DNA of 64,000 bases from positions 6,276,357-6,340,356 of the forward strand of contig NZ_CP036343.1 of the NCBI RefSeq assembly GCF_007746795.1. Direction: 5' to 3'. The position numbers were made by a program, and so were the translations under genes. Each line of letters begins with the position of its first letter. The first letter of the stretch is position 1. The notes below the pieces were generated by a model, which was not told the DNA's origin, did not search any database, and saw only the letters and a program-made list of their open reading frames with translations. The stretch comes from Gimesia algae (GTDB lineage: Bacteria > Planctomycetota > Planctomycetia > Planctomycetales > Planctomycetaceae). Positions 38,231-47,023 of the stretch are shown in pieces.

Positions 38231-39403
38231 GTGTCTGAAAGTTTAGATGTCAATGTCGCTCTGGGGCCACGCAGTTACCATATTTCGGTTGTCAGCAACC
38301 AGTTTGATCAGTTTGCAGACACCCTGGAAAACTGGATGAATCAGAATCCAGCCTACCGGAATGCGCTGGCAGATGGCAGTAAGACGGCATTTATTGTGAC
38401 AGACAGGAATCTGTCGACCCTGCATACTCCTGCGATCGAAAAGAGTCTCAAATCAAATGACTGGAAATTTGAAACGGCCATCATTGAACCGGGTGAAAAA
38501 TCAAAATCACTCGATGTGATCTCCAGCCTGTATGACAGACTGGTCGCGATGAAAGCAGATCGACAAACCGTATTGATCGCCGTTGGTGGCGGCGTGACGG
38601 GAGATGCTGCCGGTTTTGTCGCGTCAACTTATGTTCGCGGTCTCCCCTTTGTTCAGGTTCCGACTTCACTGCTGGCCCATGTAGATAGCTCAGTGGGAGG
38701 TAAAGTCGGGGTGAACCATCCCCAGGCGAAAAACCTGATTGGTGCGTTCTACCAGCCTCTGGGCGTTTTCATTGATACTTCGACACTGGAAACGCTGCCT
38801 GTCAGGGATTACCGCAGCGGTCTGGCAGAGGTGGTGAAGTATGGTGTGATTCTGGATTCCCGCTTCTTTCATTATCTTGAGCAGAATATCGAAGCACTGA
38901 ACCAGCGCGATCCTGATGTACTGCGCCAAGTGATCGCCCGCAGTTGTGAACTCAAAGCTGAAGTTGTGGAACAGGATGAACATGAACGTTCCGGATTGCG
39001 TGCGATTTTGAACTATGGACATACTTTTGCACATGCATTCGAAGCGCTCTGTGGATACGGAGAACTGATGCATGGTGAAGCAGTTTCCATCGGTATGATC
39101 TATGCCAGCTATCTTGCCGAGAAACTGGATCTGATTTCACATCAGGAAACAGAGCGTCAAATCCGTTTACTGGAAGCCCTTGGTTTACCGGTACTGCTGC
39201 CGAAAGGGACCCGACTGGATACAGACCAGATCATTGACCGAATGAAACTCGATAAAAAAACCGTGGGTGGCAAACTGCGATTCGTACTGCCAACCTGCCT
39301 GGGCCGTGTCGAAGTTTTTAAGGAAATTCCGGAAAGTCGGGTCCGGGAAGTTCTGGAAGAATTGGCACATCCTGCGGCAACAGACGATGATTTTCAAATC
39401 TAG
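38231..39403 (+). CDS. aroB: 3-dehydroquinate synthase
   Basis: 390 residues from a GTG at 38231, which has AAGG 7 nt upstream; an ATG at 38141 would add 30 residues and crowd the divergent mfd start. It converts DAHP to 3-dehydroquinate, step two of the shikimate pathway, using NAD and a divalent metal. Motifs: PGEKSKSLDVISSLYDRL, GGGVTGDAAGFVASTYVRGLPFVQVPTSLLAHVDSSVGGKVGVNHPQAKNLIG, and GLAEVVKYGVI. The metal-binding His and Glu lie in NYGHTFAHAFEA and HGEAVSIGM. It diverges from mfd with about 120 bp between starts. Its TAG stop abuts a sequence like one end of the dispersed repeat. Confidence 0.96.
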   Translation: MSESLDVNVALGPRSYHISVVSNQFDQFADTLENWMNQNPAYRNALADGSKTAFIVTDRNLSTLHTPAIEKSLKSNDWKFETAIIEPGEKSKSLDVISSLYDRLVAMKADRQTVLIAVGGGVTGDAAGFVASTYVRGLPFVQVPTSLLAHVDSSVGGKVGVNHPQAKNLIGAFYQPLGVFIDTSTLETLPVRDYRSGLAEVVKYGVILDSRFFHYLEQNIEALNQRDPDVLRQVIARSCELKAEVVEQDEHERSGLRAILNYGHTFAHAFEALCGYGELMHGEAVSIGMIYASYLAEKLDLISHQETERQIRLLEALGLPVLLPKGTRLDTDQIIDRMKLDKKTVGGKLRFVLPTCLGRVEVFKEIPESRVREVLEELAHPAATDDDFQI

Positions 39404-39831
39404 ACTGTGTCTAGTGCAGGTTCTCAATCTGAAGGACTCCCTTGCAGGATCGCTTCTAAGCATCTTCTGCCAGACTTAACTGCGGGTTTTCTCTATTGAA
39501 ATGGGTGAGTAGTGTCATCAGCAGTGTCACTGCCTGCAGGGGAACACCTCAAAATCCGTCATTCATTCACGGAACAAAAACATACTAAAGTACAAAGTTT
39601 CCTGAATTTTTTGCCAATTTTATTCTCGCAATCGGCACAGGTTGTAGAGTTCCTACAAAAAACACCTTCCCCTGTTTCTGTTTCAGACGATCTTGCTACA
39701 TCACAGAAATTAGAAACTAACCTTACCTGTAGGCCTGCTGAAATTTTCTCAGATTCATTGCGCCCCAGCGAAACTTCATTTCCAGCAATAGTCGTCTGGT
39801 ATGCGCAATATCCCGTTATGGAAGAATGTAG
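39404..39831. other. Gap between aroB and the Hpt gene
   Basis: About 430 bases. The first 35 begin TAGACTGTGTCTAG and contain TTCTCAATCTGA, both seen in dispersed-repeat copies; this may be a decayed fragment. A 121-residue frame (39512-39877) overlaps the Hpt start and has no recognisable features. The promoter of the Hpt-response-regulator pair should be here. Confidence 0.4.
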
Positions 39832-40215
39832 ATGTCGAACTCAAATACAACAAACAAAGCAGGACAGTGGCATCTGATTGACGGTGGTCGGATTCTGGAT
39901 ATGGCTATCGGCGATACTGATTTTCTTGCCGAATTAATTGATCTATTTCTGAGTATCGTTCCTGAGCAGATGTGTGAAATCAGTCTGGCAATCGAACGAA
40001 AAGACGCAGCGACATTAGCTATTACTGCACATGGCTTTAAAGGAACCGTTGCCAACTACACCAAGGCTGAACCCTATCTGTTGTTGCAGGAACTGGAAGA
40101 TCTCGGAAAGTCGAATCGACTTCAGGAGGCTTCTATCAGTTACGTTGAATTGGAAAACGAAATGCAGGAATTAATCAGCGAACTGAATATGTTTATGGCT
40201 CAAGTGTGCCATTGA
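39832..40215 (+). CDS. Histidine phosphotransfer (Hpt) domain protein
   Basis: 127 residues. The Hpt signature ITAHGFKGTVANY has the phosphorylatable His67 and the conserved Lys70-Gly71; the rest is helical, as expected for a four-helix bundle (DFLAELIDLFLSIVPEQMCEISLAIERKD before it, ELEDLGKSNRLQEASISYVELENEMQELI after it). Such proteins relay phosphate between receiver domains. The adjoining response-regulator gene (46 bp away) is the natural partner. No histidine kinase is encoded nearby, so the kinase is elsewhere. Confidence 0.85.
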   Translation: MSNSNTTNKAGQWHLIDGGRILDMAIGDTDFLAELIDLFLSIVPEQMCEISLAIERKDAATLAITAHGFKGTVANYTKAEPYLLLQELEDLGKSNRLQEASISYVELENEMQELISELNMFMAQVCH

Positions 40216-40261
40216 AACTACTTTACCCGCTAAATCTGGTTTTAAACCAAAGGCTGATGTA

Positions 40262-40849
40262 ATGAAAATTTTAGTTGTAGATGATGTTGGCTATTCCTGT
40301 CACTTTCATGCAAGACTCATCGAAAAATTCGGTTATCGGTGTTGTTCAGCGACCTCAGGTTTTGAGGCTCTGAATCTACTGAAAACAGATAATGATATTA
40401 ATATTGTCATCACAGACTTGATGATGCGGGGCATGGATGGGGTTGATTTATTCAAAGAAGCCCAGCACCTGGAACGATTCACGGATGATGGCCAGTTGGA
40501 TCCTCCCCAGTTTATTTTAATGACTGCTTTACGCCTGGAAAAGAATTCCAACGATAAAGATATACAACGACTCAAACTGGCAAAGGAACTCGGTGTTTCC
40601 AAAATCATGTTCAAACCGCTGGATCAGGATGAACTTCAGGAAACGTTAAAAGATATGGTCATGGGGGCTCCAGAAGGTTCGATAAGCAATCAAGCTGTCG
40701 ACTTATATACGCCAGCTCAAAAGATCAAAGATGCGGTCAAAGATATCATCGAATCCGGAAATTCCGGAGCCGCAGAACAGTTCATTGAATGCCTGAATGG
40801 GGAAGTCAAATCACTGCAGGATTTTCTCGCTCAACTGGAAACCGTTTAA
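40262..40849 (+). CDS. Response regulator, receiver domain plus conserved C-terminal extension
   Basis: 195 residues. Receiver features are intact: acidic pair Asp7-Asp8, phospho-acceptor Asp52 (VITDLMM), Thr88 (LMTAL) and Lys118-Pro119 (MFKP). There is an unusual acidic insert ERFTDDGQLDPPQF after helix 3 and a long linker before LAKELGVSKIMF. The final ~60 residues (TPAQKIKDAVKDIIESGNSGAAEQFIECLNGEVKSLQDFL) match no output domain I know, but recur in the paralogue at 54324. It follows an Hpt gene and precedes a PilZ gene. No DNA-binding domain is present. Confidence 0.88.
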   Translation: MKILVVDDVGYSCHFHARLIEKFGYRCCSATSGFEALNLLKTDNDINIVITDLMMRGMDGVDLFKEAQHLERFTDDGQLDPPQFILMTALRLEKNSNDKDIQRLKLAKELGVSKIMFKPLDQDELQETLKDMVMGAPEGSISNQAVDLYTPAQKIKDAVKDIIESGNSGAAEQFIECLNGEVKSLQDFLAQLETV

Positions 40850-40918
40850 AAACGCAGATTTACAAAACACCACGTAACATCGAGACACCATAATTTCTTA
40901 ATTCATGAAAGGAGGGAT

Positions 40919-40946
40919 TTGACTGTATCTGAACAAGAACTATAGT
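40919..40946 (+). promoter_or_regulatory. Candidate sigma-70 promoter for the PilZ gene
   Basis: TTGACT (40919-40924) and TATAGT (40941-40946) are separated by 16 nt, each one mismatch from consensus. The predicted start is about 65 nt upstream of the PilZ ATG. It is one of the strongest hexamer pairs in the window. Confidence 0.5.
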
Positions 40947-41017
40947 TGTGGTATTCCTGAAACATACTTGATCATCGCTCGCATCAGGTAAGCATTAATT
41001 TTTATTCCATCTCTGCA

Positions 41018-41434
41018 ATGGTTACTCCCATGAGTCTGATAAATCTGGACCAGTATACAGTCAAACAGAACCGGGCCGTCTTACGCGTACTGGATTCACT
41101 GGATCGTATGGATCAGCGAACCGGTCTGCACTATTCCGAAAAACGCGCACACGAGCGAAAAGACTTTCGGGGAATTGTGTGGATCTCATTGCCGGACAGC
41201 GATGTTGCAGACGACCAGGAAACAACCATCAAAGTCTGGTCTCGTTCGATCTCTCAGTCCGGCCTCTCTTTCATTTACCCGTTTCCCATCTATCGCAACA
41301 GTATCATGGTAGGAGTTCCTGTTCAGGACACCCATGTCGCCTGGTTTCGTTCAGAAATTGTCAGGCAAAAAGAGATCCAGGAAGAACAATTCTGGGAATT
41401 TGGTGTTCGCTTTTTAGGTAAAGTAATTACCTGA
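41018..41434 (+). CDS. PilZ-domain-like protein
   Basis: 138 residues. A short helix-rich start (about 1-45) is followed by a beta domain with PilZ-like hallmarks: ERKDFRGIVWISLP (the basic Rxxx[R]-type start), SISQSGLSFIYPFPI (the D/NxSxxG-type loop, here SISQSG) and EFGVRFLGKV at the end. PilZ domains bind cyclic di-GMP; the first basic motif is somewhat changed (RKDFR), so ligand binding is uncertain. It lies 168 bp after the response regulator with its own candidate promoter. Confidence 0.65.
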   Translation: MVTPMSLINLDQYTVKQNRAVLRVLDSLDRMDQRTGLHYSEKRAHERKDFRGIVWISLPDSDVADDQETTIKVWSRSISQSGLSFIYPFPIYRNSIMVGVPVQDTHVAWFRSEIVRQKEIQEEQFWEFGVRFLGKVIT

Positions 41435-41567
41435 AACGGTTTCAGAAGCCTGGCTCTCAATTGGATTTTGAGAGGCCGGGAAGATATGATTCGAACTTTA
41501 TCTTCAGAAACTCATGTAGCTGACCAAAGAATCGAATCCACTGAATCAAACGGGAATCACATCGGTA

Positions 41568-42272
41568 ATGGAAGACCTCTCTGGCCGCCTCCTCAAGAAT
41601 TTGACTGGGATACAAAACCGGATCCGAGCGGCCTGTCTCAGAGCACATCGTGCTCCCGAATCCGTAGCACTTATCGGCGTCACCAAATATGCCCGTCTGG
41701 ACTGGGTCACCGAGCTGATCAAACTTGGTTGTCGGGAACTGGCAGAAAGCCGTACCCAGCAACTCGCAGAGCGGGCTGAGCTCCTTTCCCCGGATTTACA
41801 CTGGCACTTCATCGGCCCTTTGCAGCGGAATAAGGTCAGACGAACTATCCAATACAGTCATTTGATCCACTCCCTCGATTCAGAAAAATTACTGAAAACC
41901 ATCGACCGCATCGCTGCTGAATCTGACCTGAAGCCGCGTGTTCTGATCGAAGTGAACCTTTCAGGTGAAGCAAATAAAAAAGGATTTCAGAAAGCGGAAC
42001 TGCTTCAACTCTGGCCGTCTCTCTGTCAGGTCACGCACGTACAAATCAACGGCCTGATGACGATGGCCCCGCATGTAGATGATCCTGAAGCAGCACGCCC
42101 TGTCTTTCGTGAACTGTCAGAACTACGGGATACTCTACAGGCGATATCTCCGGAACAAACCAGGCTACAGGAACTCTCGATGGGCATGAGTGGCGATTTT
42201 GAGGTGGCGATTGAAGAAGGAGCCACTCTCGTGCGAGTCGGCAGTGCACTGTTTGCAGGGCTTGAGGCCTGA
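41568..42272 (+). CDS. PLP homeostasis protein, YggS/PROSC family
   Basis: 234 residues, the family length. It is a single-domain alanine-racemase-like TIM barrel that carries pyridoxal phosphate without known catalysis and helps balance B6 vitamers. The PLP lysine is Lys40 in [13 protein letters not shown]. Other family motifs: [44 protein letters not shown] and [27 protein letters not shown]. The DUF167 gene begins 21 bp downstream, the same order as yggS-yggU in proteobacteria. Confidence 0.93.
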   Translation: MEDLSGRLLKNLTGIQNRIRAACLRAHRAPESVALIGVTKYARLDWVTELIKLGCRELAESRTQQLAERAELLSPDLHWHFIGPLQRNKVRRTIQYSHLIHSLDSEKLLKTIDRIAAESDLKPRVLIEVNLSGEANKKGFQKAELLQLWPSLCQVTHVQINGLMTMAPHVDDPEAARPVFRELSELRDTLQAISPEQTRLQELSMGMSGDFEVAIEEGATLVRVGSALFAGLEA

Positions 42273-42293
42273 CCCGAGAATTGGGAACTCAAC

Positions 42294-42608
42294 GTGAATC
42301 TACCATTAAATCTGGAAATGGATGGCACTGCGATTCTTCTGCCGGTACGTGCACAACCGCGATCCAGTAAAAACGGGATAGAAGGAATTCATGATGGCAG
42401 ACTCAAAGTCTGCGTCACACAGGTTCCTGAAAAAGGGAAAGCCAATAAGGCATTGCTCAAAGTGATCCAGTCGGCGCTCAAACTGAAACGATCGCAAATT
42501 GAGTTATGTAAAGGGGAAACGGCAGCATTGAAGGTCTTTCGCATTCACGAAATCTCCAAGGAAGAATTGTACACACGAATCACTGCTGCTGCAGGAAAGT
42601 CCCGGTAA
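42294..42608 (+). CDS. DUF167 (YggU-family) protein
   Basis: 104 residues. The family core is clear: [71 protein letters not shown]. YggU-type proteins are small basic alpha/beta proteins with no established function. It is 21 bp behind yggS, and the pair is often found together, so cotranscription is likely. Confidence 0.88.
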   Translation: MNLPLNLEMDGTAILLPVRAQPRSSKNGIEGIHDGRLKVCVTQVPEKGKANKALLKVIQSALKLKRSQIELCKGETAALKVFRIHEISKEELYTRITAAAGKSR

Positions 42609-42853
42609 CCACTCTTTGCTGTGACAGTCGATCCCAGGCATAATTCCCCAGATATTTCCCAGACCTCACCTTTCACAAAAAGCCCTGGAATTCAAAATAG
42701 ACTCTCTGTTGGACAGGATTCGGTCAACATAGATTGCAGCCACCCTGACAGGGTCATATAATTGTTAATGCGTCCGTGTCTTACCCCCCAGAGGTCTTCG
42801 CTACGTCTTCTGAATCAAGCTGAACTGAAATCGGTAGCGACCTCTTAAACTAA

Positions 42854-42942
42854 AGAGCATTCCATTTAACCACAGCGTCTCTCACCCATTGATACTCGGC
42901 CCCAATGCCCTGGAGGCGCTACAGTAAACCTGGACACAGGCT
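42854..42942 (-). repeat. Dispersed imperfect-palindrome repeat, copy D
   Basis: Same orientation as B: AGAGCATTCCATTTAACCAC to GGACACAGGCTG. The arms AGCGTCTC and GAGGCGCT pair throughout, one pair being a G-T wobble in place of A-T. It lies in the 377-bp gap between the DUF167 gene and the PQQ-protein gene. I see no gene in the rest of that gap. Confidence 0.8.
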
Positions 42943-42985
42943 GGATTCATCCTCGCCTGAAGATCTCAAAAAGGACTATTTGATT

Positions 42986-44290
42986 ATGAGTTACTCGATG
43001 CCTGTTCGCCTGCTGCTGGGCGCCATACTGGTTTGTGGACTCTCCCTGTCAGTAAAAGCAAACGAACCAACAAAACTGTCAGACTCATGGGAACAGTGGA
43101 GAGGCCCTGATCGTCAAAACCATTCTGCTGATACTGGTCTGCTGGATGACTGGAATGCAACTCCTCCCAAACTACTCTGGACCGCCAGTGGTATGGGTAA
43201 AGGATATGCCAGTGTTTCAATCAAGGATAACCGGCTGTTCACAACAGGAAACCTCCCGGAAGGTCAGGCCGTCATCGCCGTCAACACCGATGATGGCAAG
43301 ATCCTGTGGAAGACCAATCTGCTGGAACTGAATCCCGAACATGGTTACCCTGGTGCACGCTGCACACCTTCCATTGATGGCGATCGCCTGTATGTGATTA
43401 CCTCGAATGGTGCCATCTCCTGCCTGAGTGTTGCTGATGGAGAAATCATCTGGACTAAAAACTTCCAGGAAGAATGGGATGGCAAAATGATGTCCGGGTG
43501 GGGCTTTTCCGAATCTCCACTCATCGATGGGGACCGCGTCCTCTGCACACCAGGCGGTAAAAATGCCATGATGGTGGCCCTCGATAAAACCACGGGCCGG
43601 GAAATCTGGCGGACTCCTGTTTCTGATCTGGGTCAGAAAGGGAAAGATGGTGCCGGCTATTCCTCCATCGTGATCTCCAACGGAGCCGGTGTAAAACAGT
43701 ACGTCCAGCTCACCGGGCGAGGCGTGATCGGCGTACGTGCCAGCGATGGCAAGCTGCTCTGGAACTACAATCCGGTCGCGAATGGCGTGGCTAATATTCC
43801 CACTCCCATTGTTTCCGGCGATTACATATTCTGCTCCACAGGCTACAAAACCGGCAGCGCCCTGCTGAAACTCTCAAAAAACGGTGAGGGAGTCAAAGCG
43901 GAAGAAGTTTACTTCCTGGATGGCAAAACCCTGCAGAACCATCATGGGGGCATGGTACTCTACAAAGATCACATTTTCTGTGGTCATGGCCACAACAATG
44001 GTCTCCCCCTCTGTCTCGAACTGAAAACCGGGAAAGTGGTCTGGGGCGGCGACATCCGCGGGGAAGGCTCCGGTTCCGCTGCAGTCGTCTTTGCCGATGG
44101 GAATCTGATCTTTCGCTACCAGAGTGGTGAAGTCGCTTTGATCGAAGCCAACCCCAAGGAATACGTCCTTAAAGGGAGCTTCAAGGCAGATCAGGTACTG
44201 GGTAAAGCCTGGGCGCATCCTGTCGTTTGTGGCGGAAAACTCTACCTGCGAGAGCAGGATGTGCTGATGTGTTACGACCTGCGAAAGTAA
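42986..44290 (+). CDS. Secreted PQQ-binding-like beta-propeller repeat protein
   Basis: 434 residues from the ATG at 42986, with AAGGA 10 nt upstream; a start at 42905 would lie inside repeat copy D. A signal peptide (PVRLLLGAILVCGLSLSVKA) is followed by SWEQWRGPDRQNHSADTGL, the standard opening of planctomycete PQQ-like proteins. The propeller blades are visible as repeated strands: GQAVIAVNTDDGKILWKTNL, GAISCLSVADGEIIWTKNF, MVALDKTTGREIWRTPV, IGVRASDGKLLWNYN and LCLELKTGKVVWGGD. No catalytic dehydrogenase residues were seen, so binding or scaffold function is more likely than PQQ-dependent oxidation. Confidence 0.88.
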   Translation: MSYSMPVRLLLGAILVCGLSLSVKANEPTKLSDSWEQWRGPDRQNHSADTGLLDDWNATPPKLLWTASGMGKGYASVSIKDNRLFTTGNLPEGQAVIAVNTDDGKILWKTNLLELNPEHGYPGARCTPSIDGDRLYVITSNGAISCLSVADGEIIWTKNFQEEWDGKMMSGWGFSESPLIDGDRVLCTPGGKNAMMVALDKTTGREIWRTPVSDLGQKGKDGAGYSSIVISNGAGVKQYVQLTGRGVIGVRASDGKLLWNYNPVANGVANIPTPIVSGDYIFCSTGYKTGSALLKLSKNGEGVKAEEVYFLDGKTLQNHHGGMVLYKDHIFCGHGHNNGLPLCLELKTGKVVWGGDIRGEGSGSAAVVFADGNLIFRYQSGEVALIEANPKEYVLKGSFKADQVLGKAWAHPVVCGGKLYLREQDVLMCYDLRK

Positions 44291-44315
44291 GGTTCTACAC
44301 AAGTCATACTGAACT

Positions 44316-44349
44316 AAAAGCTCTGTCGAATCGATCGGCAGAGCTTTTT
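44316..44349. terminator. Bidirectional rho-independent terminator
   Basis: AAAAGCTCTG pairs with CAGAGCTTTT around a 13-nt loop containing CGATCG, with an A run before and T run after. It lies between the convergent PQQ gene and the ExbD-like gene. Confidence 0.8.
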
Positions 44350-44366
44350 ATTTTTCATAAATCGTA

Positions 44367-45161
44367 TTAACCGGCCGCGTTTTTAAATCGACTCAGATCG
44401 ATTTTTCCGTTGCCTTCCACGGGCAGCTTGCCATTCGGACAGTAACGGGAACGAGCCACACTCGACGCGATGTTATAAGTATAGACAGCATCTTCCCGGA
44501 TCAGAAAAATGACCGTTCCTTTGTTCTGGGCACCAATCTTATCCAGCAGCTCGACGAAGGGCAGGCTCTTCCGCAGATCATCACGTCGGACATGTAAGTC
44601 TTTCGCAGGCCCATCCAGAACGACGATTCCGTTTTTGGTACATTCAATAAACGTGGGATTCAGATCCACGCCCGAACCTCCCGGCTGAATTCGTACTTCC
44701 GCGGCGACCGGGTTTTCCCGTTTATTCAATTCGATTTTGAGCTTATCAATTTCCTTCTGCAGAGTCATCGGTTCGTCTTTAATTTCGGTGATCCGTTTTT
44801 CAAGACGATTCGCTTCCGCCAGCAGCTTCACTTTTTCCTCAGGACTGACATCCGTCGGAATTTTGTTTTTTTCCTGCTTCAGTTTTTTGAGCTCTTCTAA
44901 GGCCAGGATCAGATCGCGATTCAGTTTTGACAGATCTTCAACCTGACTCTGGACCTGCTCCAGTTCCTGCTGTTTCTCGGTGATCTGCTCCTGATCTTTT
45001 TCAAATTCTTCGACGCGTTTCCAGGAATCATCCTGTTGATCCATCTGACTGAGCGCCATGGCGGTGATCATCAGTGTCAAAACACCAATCACGCACGCCA
45101 GAATGCTCAGAAACGGAAACAGGGAAACCGTTTCTTCACTATCCTTCTTCTTTCTACCCAC
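44367..45161 (-). CDS. ExbD/MotB-like single-pass membrane protein with coiled coil
   Basis: 264 residues from a GTG at 45161, one base after the stop of the upstream gene, so translation is coupled. A short basic start (MGRKKKDSEETVSLFPFLSI) leads into one membrane helix (LACVIGVLTLMITAMAL), the ExbD/TolR/MotB layout. A coiled coil follows (about 45-140, EKDQEQITEKQQELEQVQSQVEDLSKLNRDLILALEELKK). The C-terminal ~100 residues hold FVELLDKIGAQNKGTVIFLIREDAVYTYNIASSVAR. The usual membrane Asp of ExbD/MotB is not obvious. It should pair with the MotA/TolQ/ExbB-like product. Confidence 0.65.
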   Translation of the reverse strand: MGRKKKDSEETVSLFPFLSILACVIGVLTLMITAMALSQMDQQDDSWKRVEEFEKDQEQITEKQQELEQVQSQVEDLSKLNRDLILALEELKKLKQEKNKIPTDVSPEEKVKLLAEANRLEKRITEIKDEPMTLQKEIDKLKIELNKRENPVAAEVRIQPGGSGVDLNPTFIECTKNGIVVLDGPAKDLHVRRDDLRKSLPFVELLDKIGAQNKGTVIFLIREDAVYTYNIASSVARSRYCPNGKLPVEGNGKIDLSRFKNAAG

Positions 45162-45162
45162 G

Positions 45163-46632
45163 TTACCTTACTCTCTTCGAGTTCCCGAACAATCCCCAGC
45201 GTTTGCGAGGTGTCTCCACCTGCTGAATCAGCACTTGCTTCTCACCCAGGTTTGTCAAAACCATATTCAGACCGTTTAATCCCTGCTGGACGCCATTAAA
45301 GGACTGGGAGAGTACCCCCGCGGCCTCGGCCATTTCCGTCGCGTCGCCATTCAGCTTTTCCAGATGTGACGTGTGCGCCGACTGCAGAGCCGTCATTTTT
45401 TCTTCCACGCTTTCCAGATGCTTCATCACCTGTTGCACTTCTGCCAGCTGTGCTTCCTGCTGCTCTCGAATTTTATCATCGATTTTACCCCAGGATTTCA
45501 CAACCTGCTGCGACAGCGTACTGCCGACCCCTTCCAGTTTTTCGATCCAGGTCTGTAATTCCGCATGATGGTTCGCCATCGCTTTATCGATGGTCCGCTG
45601 GATCAGGCGTCGATGATCCTTTTCATCACCCCCGCCACCTGCCTGATCGCTCTCCTTGAGCCGCTTCAACAGGTTTTCGTTGCAGTATTCATCCACCCAG
45701 TTCAGCAGATCCTCTTCCGATTTCTGCATGGAACTGCTGGGAAACATCACTAGCATACTCATCACCAGCGCGACCAGTGTCGTGTCAAAAGCAGTCGATA
45801 GTCCGCCAGTCACACTCCCCAGGGATTCTTTCAGAGCCGAAATATCGGAGGCTTTATCCATCCCTCCGGCGAACCCCCCCACCGCAGCACTAATCCCGAT
45901 CACAGTACCGATGAACCCTAAAATCGGAATCGCCCAAATGAAAACTTTGAGAATGGTATAACTGGAATCGACGGCCGTCGCGTCGATTTCCGATTGAGAC
46001 TGCAGACGGCTGGAAACCTCGGAACTGCTTCTCAATACACTGAAATGTTCCAGTCCGCGTAAAACCCGGTTCACCAGAAAACTTTCGCGGGGATCAACGG
46101 GCAGGTTTTTGACATGCTCGATGAATTTGGCAACCGTCTTCTCGGAAATTTCCTCAGAAATATCCGTTGGCAGTGTATCAAACAACATCGAATCTTTCTG
46201 TTTGCCCAGCTTACGGTATTTCAAAATCAGAATCGTGGCAGACCAACTCATCAAAAAGACTAACGCAAATGGCACCCAGCCCCGGTCCAGAAACAATTCA
46301 CCCAGATAGTATTTCCGGAAAGGAAACATCAATGCAATAAATGCGACAGACGTCCCCACGGCGATCATGCCACTCTTTGAGAGGCTGACTTCGGTACCAT
46401 CGGCCCAGCCACTGGAAACATGCTTATTTGCACCGCGACTGCTGCTCGAAGGTCTACTGGAGCTGGTTGAGCCGGCAGAATTGACATCGATGGTAGTATC
46501 AATTATCGGTGACTCAGGTTTTTTGACCAGCATCGTATGGTGACAGTAGGGACAACGAACTTTTTTTCCCACGTTTTCATCGCGGACTTTTAACTTTTTG
46601 GAACATTTTTCACAGGGAAACTGGAAATACAT
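45163..46632 (-). CDS. MotA/TolQ/ExbB proton-channel family protein with N-terminal zinc ribbon
   Basis: 489 residues. The first ~40 residues are a zinc ribbon (FPCEKCSKKLKVRDENVGKKVRCPYCHHTML, two CxxC pairs). Ser-rich linker follows. Membrane helices near 85-105 and 120-140, then the MotA/TolQ/ExbB core from about 225: YTILKVFIWAIPILGFIGTVIGISAAVGGFAGGM and GGLSTAFDTTLVALVMSMLVMFP, both strongly diagnostic. A long helical tail follows (ESVEKMTALQSAHTSHLEKLNGDATEM). Such proteins use ion flow to drive an outer-membrane or surface partner. The start at 46632 is preceded by a 390-bp gap. Confidence 0.85.
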   Translation of the reverse strand: MYFQFPCEKCSKKLKVRDENVGKKVRCPYCHHTMLVKKPESPIIDTTIDVNSAGSTSSSRPSSSSRGANKHVSSGWADGTEVSLSKSGMIAVGTSVAFIALMFPFRKYYLGELFLDRGWVPFALVFLMSWSATILILKYRKLGKQKDSMLFDTLPTDISEEISEKTVAKFIEHVKNLPVDPRESFLVNRVLRGLEHFSVLRSSSEVSSRLQSQSEIDATAVDSSYTILKVFIWAIPILGFIGTVIGISAAVGGFAGGMDKASDISALKESLGSVTGGLSTAFDTTLVALVMSMLVMFPSSSMQKSEEDLLNWVDEYCNENLLKRLKESDQAGGGGDEKDHRRLIQRTIDKAMANHHAELQTWIEKLEGVGSTLSQQVVKSWGKIDDKIREQQEAQLAEVQQVMKHLESVEEKMTALQSAHTSHLEKLNGDATEMAEAAGVLSQSFNGVQQGLNGLNMVLTNLGEKQVLIQQVETPRKRWGLFGNSKRVR

Positions 46633-47023
46633 TGAGGAAACCCCAGGGTGTAGTAAACTTTAGTGTAGCATTAAGCATTCAAATGAAAGGCTCAACAGTA
46701 ATTCGTACCGAATAGTTTAGCCAAGCTGCCCCAGTCCCAAAAGTCAACAGCCTGCCGCAATCATCTAAACGTGGCAAACAGTAGCCTTTCCTGGTGGATT
46801 TTCCAGGTATTGATACTCAAGACCAAAAAAACTCAGTTTTCACTGGAAACAGAAATCTCAGACTCCCCTTGTTTATTGAGTTCTAAATGCGTCAGAATAC
46901 ACGAGATAAGAACGACTCGTTATAATGACAGCAGATAGAATACAATTGAGTGAAAACTGTTTAAGCTTTCCGCTGACCGCTTTTGAGCGGAGAGTAAGTC
47001 CCTAACGTATAGAAAACAAATTC
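46633..47023. other. Divergent promoter region between the ExbB-like gene and the polyphosphate operon
   Basis: No supported gene. A perfect TATAAT at 46921-46926 faces the polyphosphate operon about 100 bp upstream of its first ATG; the -35 side is poor. A short imperfect hairpin (CCGCT...AGCGG) sits at 46971-46990 in the predicted leader. Confidence 0.4.

Noticed and set aside
39401-39436. Possible sixth copy of the dispersed palindrome after aroB
   Set aside because: Only one end (AGACTGTGTC) and a short TTCTCAATCTGA match; the inverted arm is absent, so it is not listed as a repeat feature.
39512-39877. 121-residue plus-strand frame before the Hpt gene
   Set aside because: It overlaps the well-supported Hpt start by 46 bp in another frame and has no protein-like features.
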